NCBI GenBank assembly: GCA_020226215.1
Contig: CM035234.1
Coordinates: forward strand, 74,727,135 to 74,791,134
Length of the DNA stretch: 64,000 bases
Direction of reading: 5' to 3'
Origin: Sindora glabra
Taxonomy: Eukaryota > Streptophyta > Magnoliopsida > Fabales > Fabaceae
A program made the position numbers and the translations under genes. Under the pieces are notes generated by a model. It made no database searches. It was given only the letters and a program-made list of their open reading frames with translations, and had not been told where the DNA came from. This document shows positions 48,340 through 60,259 of this stretch, piece after piece. Every line of letters starts with the position of its first letter. Positions within the stretch are counted from its first letter, which is position 1.

Positions 48340-48828
48340 AATTAATAATTTTATCTTTAAAATTATAAAATATTAATAAAATTATTTTTAAATTATGTAA
48401 AATTATAGTTTATTTTTAAATAATAATTTGTATGTATAATTTTATTATTTTATACAGATCTATTTAAATAACTTCAAAGAATTGTTAAACGATGATACAG
48501 ATTAGATACGAATTAATTTGCATAAATTTCAATTCATATAACCGATTCATATTAACTGCAAAAAGTGGATTGAATTTGCGGGAGTTAGGATCCAGTTGGT
48601 ATCTAACTAATCCATATTATTTGTTAAAAAAATAAATTTAATTTTAAACATTCAAATTCATCAAAATTTGTGGATCCATTTATATTATTTATGAATTTTA
48701 GTCTATTTTACAGCCTTAGAATATTATGATTGAAGAATAAAATTATTATTTAAAAATAAAATTATAATTTTATATAATTTAAAAATAAATTTATCATCTT
48801 ATAATTTTAAAAATAAAATTATTAATTT
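48340..48828. mobile_element. MITE-like element with long inverted arms
   Basis: The left arm (48340-48429, starting aattaataattttat) and the right arm (48740-48828, ending ataaaattattaattt) are about 90 bases each and nearly perfect reverse complements. They enclose about 310 bases with no ORF. A clear target duplication was not identified, so the superfamily is unknown. Confidence 0.65.
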
Positions 48829-48829
48829 T

Positions 48830-51800
48830 TGCCGTTTTTCAATCGACACTTCATGATTTCGATGAGGTGAGAAGACGCTTATATAATGAAACCTAGGATG
48901 GAAAATAAATCTAACTGCATCCATCATACGAGACTAGATTACAAATATATTCAGCACTCCTCTTTTTCCCATTTAATTATTCCTTTCCATGAAAATGAAC
49001 AAACCCAGATGGCAAGAGAGCAGCGTCTTCTATTAAAAATTACCAATACACTACTTTCTTAATTTCTTTAGTTCTGTTCCTTAAATATACTTATTCTCTT
49101 TAAATATCAATATTCATAAATTACAATTACTAAATATCCAACTCAAAAAATTTAGCAAATAATATGTTATATGAAGTCAATCAAACAATATTTACAAGCG
49201 TTAATTTCAAATTGATGTAATGTACATTTCTCTTTACCAATCATGATATAATACATGATATGTAGATAAAAATTTCTTCACCTTGGTATCCCAAAATTTC
49301 GATAGTTACACACCAGTCCACTTTACTACAAGGGCCTTTCACCTTTAGGAGATTTAAGGCGCAAGGAGGGATAAAAGAGTTTCAATATTTGGCCATTTCT
49401 ACGGTACCTGTCTGGATTTAAAATTTATGATAAGTTGGTAAAAGTTAGACCTCTGAATTAGGATTAATGAATCAAAGCCATCCAATAAAAAAAAAAAAAT
49501 TTGTGTGGAGGAAAAAATTAATAAAGTGATAAACTAATTATAAAAATATGAATTTGGCCCCAAGATGAAAAGGCTCCGTCTAGTTTGGTTTGCATGGGGC
49601 ATCGTGCACAAAGAAGAGGTTTTAGTATTTGTTGTCCTTTGCCGGATCCTTTGTTTTGGATATGAGATGAAAAAAAAGTAGAAGTGAAGAGAAAACATAT
49701 AAAAATAGAAAAAAAAGTTAAAAATAATTTTTAATGTTTAAAAGTTATAAAAAACTAAAGGTAAAAAAATTGATGAAAAAATACTTCAAAAATAATCAAC
49801 AACATTTTCACGTTAAATAAGTGTGGGAAATAAGTAGAAAAATTTTGCACTAAATAAGTTTGAAAAATATATTGAGAATTTATAATCTCAAAGTTTTCTT
49901 TTTATAGTGTTTATTAAACAATTTTATTGTCTTACAACAGGAATAATTGTCATTTAAACAAATTATTTTTTATTTCCTTTGCTTTTCAATCAAATTAAAT
50001 AAAAAAATTAATATTTTTATTATCTTTTCTACCTATTTTCTATACATTACAATAAGGGAAAAATATTATTTATTTTTACTCTTTTAAACTTCTTCTTACT
50101 GTATATAATTAAAGAGAGAGTACTCTCACACCAATAAATAAATGTTTTAGAAAGAACTTTCAAATATAGATTACTATCGGTACTTTATTCATCCCCATTA
50201 AAAATGCTGAGAGGTAAGTTAAAGTCAGTTAACATTCGAATAAAAAAATTAAACTTATAAAATTTAACTAATGTACATTTGCATTTTTTGTCCTCAAAAT
50301 AAGAAATTAACTTCACAAGTTTTTTTTAAAAAAAAAATCAAATGTTTCAATTGTAATATATACATATATAATTTTGATTTCATTCAACAAATGAATCTTT
50401 AATTTTGATGTTTATTTATCTTTTTTTTTGAACTTACACATATTTAAAATTTAGTTTGTTATTTTTAAGTCATTGAAAATTATAGAAGGTGGACAATTAT
50501 TTTTATTTATTTGGTAAAATAAGAAAATATGTTATGGAAGGAAAAAAACTAATATTCATAATGAGTAAGTGAAAATTCTAAATCAATGAGAGAGATAAAT
50601 GCATAAAAATAATAAAAAGAAATATGTATGTTCCTCAAAAGTAATGTTGCTTATGTATACATATTTTTATAATAGTAAAAGTGATAAATTACTTTGTTTA
50701 CTAATGCAATAATATTTTATTGAAATAAACAATGATGGATTACTTAAGGCACATGTAAATTATCTAAAATTTACACTTAAAATATAAAAGGGAAAAAATA
50801 ATAAAAGATATATCAAATATTATTGCACAATTGAAAGTGCCACTCATATGCCTTTAAATCTATCTCTAAAATAAGAATTTACATTTAATCATATAATATA
50901 TTAAACATCATCATAATTAGAGAAGCATCTAAGATATCTTCTCTAGAATTGGTGACCAAACTCATTTAATTTAATAAAGACATGTGTGATATGTTAAAAC
51001 ATTGAGTAAACTTGTTTCCTAATTTCAAAGATAGAACAAATTAATATACATGGAATAATTTTTTTTTAAAAATTACAATCTTTTTAAATTTTTTATATCT
51101 TTTCTAACGATTTATTTTTGGACATTGACTATAATAATTGAGTATAAGGAGTTTGCTAGGATAGAATAAATCTTCCAACATATCTGACTTGGCAAACTCC
51201 CTTAAACGTTTGTTTTTGTCAATTTTCAAGGGGCTGAACATGTAAATTTTCCTTATTTAGCTGGCCCCTATAAAAATTTCATTTCAATTGACAAAAAACC
51301 AAATGGCATGCTATCATTGTGATAGATGTTATGGGTTCCAAACCCGTTTCAGCAACCAAAGTCGCCATAACATTCACCATGTTATTTAGTCATTTCATCC
51401 TTGTAAAAATAATGGTTTTTACAAATCTCTTTTACTCTTTTCCATATCTTGTAATGCTTTAATCTTGCCATGCAATGCTTGCTTAAATTCCACATGATCC
51501 CTAATAGTTAGAGGCTTCTTTCTTTTGAAGGTCTTTTTAACCTTCTCTTCCTCATATTCGGCTGACTATTGGCTTCATAAGTTGACATACGATGCCCTTA
51601 TGGTTGCCATGTTCAACGCCATGTGATATGCTTAATGATACAACATAAAAAGCAGTGAGAAAAGCAGGTAAATTTAAAGTTATTCCGATAGAGAATATTT
51701 TTTGTAAAATATAGTTATAAATTAGTAAGATAGAGAAAAATATTTTATTTATTTAATCTTGAATATAAAAAATTAAAAAAATAATTTTTATATTTTTAAA

Positions 51801-52235
51801 AAGAAAATTATTATTGTATCCTTAAATATTATTTTTAATTATCAATATAACATATTAATCCTTCATTAATATATATACAAATAATATTTTTCTGTGAAAA
51901 ATATTTTCTAATGAAATAAATGAATATTGTAATTATATAAGAGCAAACAATCTTCCCCCCTTACACAACCAAACATATTAAAGAGAACAAACTATATGCA
52001 TGTAACCATTCATTTCAAGAAGATGTTATAGATTACATCAAGCCTTGACATGCAATTGAGATAAATTTTAACTTTCTAGACAATTTTAGCCATTTAAAAT
52101 ATGTAATTTTTCTTAACTTAGAATGTCATTATTACCAAATACCATCTAAAGTGACAAATTGATAGAAGCAAATTTTATAATGAAAATCCAACACTTTTCA
52201 ATTCCCTTCCTTAAACAAAAGGATTGAAACATATT
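48830..52235. other. AT-rich intergenic DNA, no gene seen
   Basis: Long A/T tracts without recognisable coding sequence. The stretch 51,130-51,620 is slightly more complex but gives no known protein on either strand. Confidence 0.5.
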
Positions 52236-52239
52236 TAGA

Positions 52240-53420
52240 GAAACTTCAAAACTCATTGGAGTCTATCATTTTTGCTATAGATATTCTAAATTTAGGTGTA
52301 TTCTTCTTGCTATTTATGTTAATGATATTATAATTACCATTAATGATTAGGTGGGAATTTCAGAACTAAAAACTTTTTTTAATTGAAGTTTTAGACTAAG
52401 GACTTAGGATCACTTTTATATTTCTTAGGTGCTAAAATTGTTTGAAGTAAAAAATAAGTTTTTATTTCATAAAGAAAATATATTCTTAAATTTTTAAAAG
52501 AAATTGGTTTGCTTGGTTCAAAACTACATGTCACCCTTATGATTCTAAATGTTAAACTTCAATTGGAAGAGGGATGATTACTAGAAGATCCGAAATGTTA
52601 TAGAAAGTTGGTGGGCAAACTGAATTATCTTATTATTATAAAACCTAACATTACTTTTCCAGTGAATATAGTAAGTCGATTTATGAATTTTTCAATAATC
52701 TCTCATTGGGATGCAATTATACGTATCTTAAAATATCTAAAAAATTACCTAGGTGTAGAATATTATATTAGGATTGTGGTTATTATAGAATTAAAGTCAT
52801 TTTTTGATGTTGATTGGGCAGGATATCAATGGATAGAAGGTTTACTTCAGGATATTGTATGTTTCTTGGTAGAAATCTTATATCTAGGAAAAGCAAGAAA
52901 CAAATAATGGTATCTCATTTAGTGCAAAGTTTAAATATTGAGTTATAATTCATGTTACTGTTGAACTTATTTAGCTTTCTTATCTTCTTAGTCAACTTAG
53001 GATTACTTCATCTGGAGTCATGCAATCATAATGTGATAATCAAGTTACCACTTATATTGCCGTGAACCTTGTATTTTATAAATAGTCTAAGTATGTAGAG
53101 ATTAATTGTTACTTTGTTAGGTAAAAATTTGAAAAATATGTTATTGATCTTAGATATATAAGATTTGGAGAACAACTTGTTGGTTTGCTTACTAAGACTC
53201 TTTCTAGAAAATTAATTTATAATATTTGTAATAAATTAAGCATATTTGATATTTATACTCTAGTTAGAGGGGGTGCTAGTAAATAAAGCTTATTAGTTTC
53301 TTATAAGTTAAGACACATGGGCTATGGGTTTATTTTTTGTAACCCTATATTTTATTATAAATAGACATTGTCTATCTTAATTAAGGTCATGGCCTCATAA
53401 ATCTTTTTTTTCTTCTAACA
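52240..53420 (+). pseudogene. Decayed copia element, 3' half with LTR (relic A)
   Basis: Broken copia Pol in order: reverse transcriptase (ILLAIYVNDIIIT, with the catalytic YVDD changed to YVND; then MVGKLNYLIIIKPNITF and HWDAIIRILKYLK at 52,605-52,745) and RNase H (DVDWAGYQ, CDNQVTTY-like and LLTKTLSRK...ICNKLSIFDIY up to about 53,265). A polypurine-like gttagagggggt precedes a 3' LTR that starts TGCTAGTAAATAAAG at 53274 and probably ends CTAACA at 53420. The 5' half is missing, and stops and indels are frequent. Confidence 0.8.
53274..53420 (+). repeat. Probable 3' LTR of copia relic A
   Basis: About 147 bases, starting TGCTAGTAAATAAAG and ending TTCTAACA. Its start and inner words resemble the LTR of the young copia element (TGTTAGTAAATAGG...ACCCTGTATTATAATATATA). 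The right edge is a best guess. Confidence 0.55.
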
Positions 53421-53764
53421 CCAAGGAAATACAAATAGGCAACCTAATAAAACTGAATAAAATAATTCTTTGATAAGAAGTTAATAAAAGTCTAATTGCT
53501 AGTTCAGATCTTATTTCTTGTAAATTCATATTTATCTTTTGTTTTTCTTGGATCATTAATATAAATAACCATGGCATCATTATCATAAGAAGGGTTCTCT
53601 TCATATTCCACACTTTTGTGATATATTTTTTGTGGCTTGTTCAGCTTATCCTATACTACAAGTGAACCTTTAGACATTTTAAAAGGCATATTAGAGGTAT
53701 TGATATTATGAGGTTTCGTTGCACCCCATAATACGAGGCTCCTCTTATCCTGTATAGGGCATTT

Positions 53765-53964
53765 TGTTAAATAGTATTAAATGTAATTAAATAGTGTTAA
53801 TTACATTTGCTAAAATTAGTTAATGATTAAAATGATTAGTAGAAGATTAGTAATAGTTTAGGTATAACTATTAGAATTATATTTATTAACATTAAAGATA
53901 TTAATTGTATTACTATTATATAAAGGACCAAGATTAAGATGATTTTCTCAAGCCATTCCTAACA
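53765..53964 (+). repeat. 5' LTR of copia relic B
   Basis: Starts TGTTAAATAGTATTAAATG and ends CCTAACA, directly before the spacer and primer site. It is clearly related to about 60057-60253 (shared gcagaagattagcaatagttt-like words) but well diverged. Confidence 0.7.
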
Positions 53965-55277
53965 ATCTTAAGTTGGTATCAAAGTCCTTGCATTGAAAAT
54001 TTTTGCTTCTGCCTAAAATTCTCCTCTATTGAGCTTTAATATCAACTAAAAATTGTCATATACTTTCCATCCTCTACATAAACACACCTAAATATAAACA
54101 TAGGTCTATCCTCTAAGCTTTTAAATTGTGCATTTTTTTATAGAAACAACTCCAATCAAAATATTCAAACATAAAACTAACGTGCCTAATCTAATTGCTT
54201 TGATTTATGGAGTAGCTATGATTTTTGAAAATCCACCATTGGAATTAGTATCATTAGCAAATTTTTAGCCATTTTCATTAATACGTGTCTTAAATGTGCC
54301 ACTTTTCCAAAAACACATGGCATCCACATGCCACCATTCCAGGCATGTGTACACTACATGCACCATGCAAGTTAACCACAGGTTCCCACTAACTCCATTT
54401 GTGGCCATAGTTTACCAATCCAAGCATCATGTCTCCATTTTTTTTTGTCAATATGCAACTTAAAAAAAATAGAACCATTTCTTTACCTTTCTTAACTAGG
54501 GACAGATAATACCCTTTCTCTTTGACCTTCCTGTTTTCCTTTCTTAACTAGTGGCTTTCTTTTCTTTTACCCTCCATCATGTTTACTTCTAAACCTAACA
54601 ATTCTGGTTGTGTTGTTTCTTCTATAATTTCTGGTACTCTTATAATTACTTTTTCAAAATTGAATAGCTTTAACTATTCCTCATAGTGTGCCTTTATTTT
54701 ATTATACTTACAAGGTCAAGATTATTCTAAACACTTAACTAAAAAGGTTGAAGATATTCTAACTAATAAGTAGAGTGAGTGGAACAAGATTGATGTACAA
54801 TTATGTGCACTACTATAATAGTTCATTGATCCTAGTTTGTTAATTAATTTTCAACATTATGACACTTGTTACACCTTGTGGGAGGAAACCAAGAACTTAT
54901 ATTCTAATGATATTCAACAATTGTGAGAGGTTATAGCTAGATTGAAGGATTTGAAATAGAAATCAAACTGGTTTTCTTATATTAACATTGCTATGACAAC
55001 AATAGCCTAACATAAGATGCTCTTGCCCATCATTATTGATATTAAAGAGTAAGAGAAACAATAAGATAAGATTTTTATGGTTTTTATCCTTGCTAGTTTA
55101 AAATTTAATCTTAATACCTTTTATCAATAAACATTAGGTATTACTAAGGTTTCTATAATATAAGTGTTAATTAACCATTTGTTATGATTACTCACATTAA
55201 CCACTTAACACTGAAAGCTCTACTTTGGTGACATATATTGTTGATCATAAAGAGGGATGTGGTAGTGGTTACTATTG

Positions 55278-56274
55278 GTGTGTGTCTTAGGAGCTAATCA
55301 TAGAAATAGTTGTAATATTACATAATATATTACGTTTCATTTAGGCAATACAATTATTATATTTTATTTTATTTTATTTTATGCAAATTATAACTTAAAT
55401 ATAATAATTATCCTTGGAATAGCTTTTGTTACTCCTAAAATGTCCTTAGTTAAGTATTATTACGAAAAGGATAGTAATAATATATCGAGACTAACATGTA
55501 TAGTGACTGATAATTATGAATCATGGATATATGATATCAAGTCAATATATGAGTACATTATTAGTGAACAATATACTGGACTAACCCACTATGAGAATAT
55601 TGCATGGATAGACGTGTCATAAGTTATTCTCATATGATCATAAATGCACATAATCCTTTGACTTGAAGTCACTACAATTTCCTACATGAGGAATTATTTA
55701 CTTTAATATTGTTCTATGTCACCTTTAATCAGGATAACGAATAGGACATTGATTGGGTGTGTCACGAATTATGCAGAGGGAAGTGAGTGATGTAAATGAA
55801 ATTTTGTTACTCTTGTATAAAGAGAAATATCCTTGAGCCTCTTAATTGAGTGAGACTTAGAAATGTATGGCCATGCTCAATTAGATTAATACGTGATATT
55901 AATCATTTATTTTAAGTCTACTCAGTATTAAGAAATATAAATTGAACATTGACGAGAATGACACATTCCATGCCTCCAGTTCAATTTGGATATTATTACA
56001 AAAGGAATTGTGATGCAAAACGTTAATCATATATTAGGTAAATGTCGAATCATAGACATTATTACTACTTGAGTAGTAGTAATGTATTACTAGATACCAC
56101 TCACTGTCTATAACCCAAAATGAGTCATTATCAATGTAGTAAGGACCTACATGGTCACACAAAAGGAGTAGGAATAAGATAATTTTAATTAGGCTTTAGT
56201 TGGACTAAAATCTAATTAATTAAGCTTATTTTCGTGTATATATATTATTATTAAGATAATAATAATTTCTCACG

Positions 56275-56313
<39 letters not shown>

Positions 56314-56882
56314 TGTAATATTATTTGATATTAAAGTAATATCAGATAATTACGTTATTAGATATTAGATAATTATATTATGAGATAATTCAATTATCTA
56401 ATATTAGATAATAATAGATAAGTCCTATCTCTCCTCACTCTTACTAAGATAAGGATAAAGTGATAGTTGTTTAGTGTGATTAGGATTTTTTGAAGCATTA
56501 TCTTAATAGGACTAAGATTATGACATGCCTTAGTTCTATAAAAGGGATTTGAAGGTAGCACATAAGTTACACACTCATAAGCTTCATCAAACCCTAAAAT
56601 TACTTTAGAAAACATCCAATCCCAATCTTAGCGAGAAAAACGAACCCTAGCAACTTCGTCAAAGGGAGAGGTCGTTGTTCACTCCGTGTGAATATTATAG
56701 AGATGTTGTACATTTGGACGGTGTTTGATTCGTGAATCAGTCTCTAAAAGGAAAGAATACAAACACAAATAAGGTAAAACCTTAACCTTGATTTATGCCT
56801 TTTGTATGGATCCTAGATAGATTCAGATCAAAATTTTAAAATTTCACTACGTATGTTGATCCGTAACTTAGCAGTTATAACA
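55278..56882 (+). mobile_element. Probable nested solo LTR (about 1.6 kb)
   Basis: This segment interrupts relic B between the Gly-rich end of Gag (about 55,265) and its zinc knuckle (about 56,925), where intact copia elements are continuous. It starts TGTGTGTCTTAGG and ends GTTATAACA. It contains a good TATA box (TATAAAAG at 56537-56544) with about 340 bases after it, as in an LTR. The flanking 5 bases are ATTGG and ATTAA, which differ by two G-to-A changes, so a decayed target duplication is possible. A TA run lies at about 56,278-56,306. Edges are inferred. Confidence 0.55.
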
Positions 56883-59800
56883 ATTAAAGGGGATGTTATG
56901 GTGGTTGAGCAATCAACCTTAGTGTAATTATTATCATAAGCCAAGATATACTTAGGATATATGTTTTGCTTTACATAACCAACCTTTTCAATCTACTAAT
57001 GTTGTTTAATTTGGTTCTACCAACATGACGTGATTCAATCTAGTTTTGAATCAACTAATCAATCTTCTTTCTTCTTTAATCCAAAATATCTAGAATTTTT
57101 GAAAGGATAATTTCTTTAGTATAAGACATCTAAACAAGAACAGATATATTCTACATCAATTATAAACATATGTAATTCTATTACTTGCTTATCTCATTCT
57201 ACATTTCGTAACCATTGGATTCTTGACTTGGGATCATTTAATCACATATCTAGTAATTAATTTCTTTTTACTCATCTTGATTATACCACTAAATCCCTCT
57301 TTTTAGTTACATTAGGTGATAATTCTAAAATATTATTCATGGTATTAGTCAAGCTCAACCTTTCTCTTTACTAAATTTACAATATGTTTTCAACTTAATT
57401 TCTTTTAGTGGACTTACCTAACTCTCAATTATTCTATAATTTCCTTTTTTGATTATTTTTTGATATAAGATTAGAGTACATGGAGAATGATTAGTACTGA
57501 ACATGAGTTAAAAGGACTTTTCTATATTCAACTGATATATCAACTACTTGTATTGATACAAAGTCTCTAGAATTAGTTTGCTATTGTCTAGATCACTTAA
57601 GTTTTTCAAAATTACAAAAAATGGTTCCAACTATTTCAAGATTGAAGTCATCAAATTGTGAGTCATGCCAATTTGATAAATATGTTCGTAGTTCTTTCTC
57701 TAATAAAGCTACTAGTTAAGCTAAGTCTTTGTTTTCATTTTTTTTTAATTTATTATGATGTGTGAGCTCCTAGTTGTATTAGTACCACTTTAGATTTTCA
57801 GTATTTTGTAACTTTTATTGATAAATATTCTTGATGTACTTGGTTATATTTGATAAGGGATTGTTTTGAATTATTTTTAATTTTTAAATCCTTAATTTTT
57901 AAGATTCATACCCAATTTAGAATAACTATACAAGCACTTTATAATGATAATGCTCATGAGTACTTTTCTATATTTTTTTTATTTATTTCATATCATTAGA
58001 AGGCATTATTCATTAATCAACATATCCTCACACTCCATAATAAAATAAAATTATTAAAAGAAAAAATTATCATTTATGAACTCTGTTATTACATGCTAAT
58101 GTAGCTTTTCATTTTTAGGATGATGCTATTCTAATAGTTATTATTTAATTAATTACATGCCTTTATTTATTTAGAAAATATAATTCCTTACTCTTTGAGA
58201 TAATTAACTAAATCTTTATATAAGCTTTTTTCTCATATTTTTGGGCCTAATTGTTTTGTTTATAATTTCACTCTAGGAAAAGACAAATTATCAGCTTGTT
58301 TGTTAAAATATTTTTATAGGTTACTCAAAACTATAAAAAAAGGTTCATATGTTATTTTCCAAGTTTAAAGAAATATTTCATATCTACTGATCTTACCTCA
58401 TTTGAAACTTTTTTTCTTTTCTTTTTCCAATAAGTTTATTACCATATTTGTTTTTACCACTATTAGTCCTTGATTCAATTCCTTTGAATTCATTACAAGA
58501 TTGACCTTTTGTTACTTATCAATAATGTCTTGGCCTAGATAAGCCTAAAATAACTAATAATGATGATCCACCTATTGACTTACTATCTAATTTTATGGAA
58601 TCTTCTATCTTAAATGCACCAAACAATCTTTTTATTGCTTTTTATAAAGTTACTTGTTTTACTTATAACCCTTATCCTACTTATAATATTTTAAGTTATC
58701 ATCATTTATCTATAACCTATTCTACTTTTAGTTTTGTGTTGTTCTCAGTTTCTATACCTAAAATTGTGCAAAAAGTTATCTCTGACCCAAAGTGGCATAA
58801 AAATGGTGCTTGATGAGATAGCAATATTAAAAACTAGTAACACTTAGGATCCTGTTCCTTTACTTTCTGACAAATTTATTATTGGATGTTAGTGGGTGTA
58901 TACTATTAAAGTTAGCTTTGATGGAAAAATAAACTAGTTAAAAGCTAGATTAATTACCAAAGACTACACTCAGATTTTGAAAGATTTAGTAGTCCTCTTG
59001 AGCTTAGTTTAAGAAATTTAGTAAAGTCATTCAAGATTTTAGCATGTGCTAAAGTGAAGTATTATCATTATTTATCTACTTCTCAGTCTATATATCTCAT
59101 TATTTATGTTGATGATATAGTTATTACGAAAAGTGATCAAGTTACCATTGTTCAACTTAAGTAGCATATTTTTCAAATAAAAGACATAGAAAAACTGATA
59201 GTATTTTATTAGTATTGAAGTAACTCAATCCTATTTTAGTATTTCTATCTCTTAATGCAAATATACTCTTGACATTTTAGATGAGGCAAACTTGATAAAT
59301 TCTAAACCTATATATACTTCTATGGATTTGAATATCAAACTATTACTTGATTAAGGTAAACCATTCTCCAATCCAAGCAGATATCATAGACGTGTTGAAA
59401 ATTAAATTATCTCACAATTACTTAACTAAACATTTCATTTGCAACGAGTGTGATGAGTTAGTTCCTTAACTCATCATATGAGTTAGTTCTTCAATAATTT
59501 GAATTTTTCATTACATAAAAGGAAATCCAAGTAAAGGTTTGTTATATAAGAATAAAGGACGCACTTAGATTATTGATTACTTAAAACTTGATTGGTTAGA
59601 TTCTCTAAATGATTGTCACTCTATTTCAGGCTATTATGTTATTTTTGGAAGAAATCATATTTCTTGGAAAAGTAAAAGGTAAATGTAGCATAAAAACTAA
59701 GTGTAGAAGTAGAACATCGAGCTATGACATTGGTTACTTTTGAACTTATGTAGTTAAAATAAATGTTATAGGAGTTAAAACTTTATACGCTTGGTTTTAT

Positions 59801-60056
59801 TAGGCTCTTGTGTGGTATTTAGGCAGCCCTATGTATTCTGTCTAATCCTGTCTTTCATGAAAAAATTAAACATATTGAAATTAACTGCTATTTCATAGGA
59901 GAGAAAGTTATTGTCAAGGAAATTATCATTATTTTTATCAATTCCAATGATCAACTAACCAATATACTCACAAAGTCCCTACAAGATCCAAAAATAAGCT
60001 ATATATGTTTCAAGCTTAATGCATATGATATATATGGTTTAGCTTAAATGGGGCAT

Positions 60057-60253
60057 TGAATAATATCAAATGTAACTAAATAATGTTAATTTTATAAGCT
60101 AAAATTAGTTGATGATTGAATGATTAGCAGAAGATTAGCAATAGTTTAAGCATAACTATTAGAATCATATTTATTAGCATTAAAAGATATTAATTGTGTT
60201 ACAATTATATAAAAAACTAAGGTCAATATGATTTTTTCAAGCTATTCCTAATA
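60057..60253 (+). repeat. 3' LTR of copia relic B
   Basis: Starts TGAATAATATCAAATG after the purine tract and ends near cctaata. It matches the 5' LTR along its length with indels. Similarity appears to continue a few bases beyond the expected end (atcttaagt...tcaaag). Confidence 0.65.
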
Positions 60254-60259
60254 ATCTTA

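Larger units (their letters stand above)
53765..60253 (+). pseudogene. Decayed full-length copia element (relic B)
   Basis: About 200-base LTRs at 53765-53964 and about 60057-60253 share long runs of words. A primer site TGGTATCAAAG follows the first (53974-53984), and a purine-rich aatggggca precedes the second. Broken domains occur in normal order: Gag (LWEETKNLYSND near 54,880), zinc knuckle (C-N-Y-Y-H-K-P...F near 56,925-56,970), protease (LDLGSFNHIS near 57,222), integrase finger (CESCQFDKY near 57,660), integrase core (FVTFIDKYS near 57,807; YNDNAHEYFS near 57,945), reverse transcriptase (IYVDDIVIT near 59,100, catalytic DD kept) and RNase H (SGYYVIFGRNHISWKSK near 59,625; NPVFHEKIKH near 59,840). 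Many stops and frameshifts make it inactive. Confidence 0.82.
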
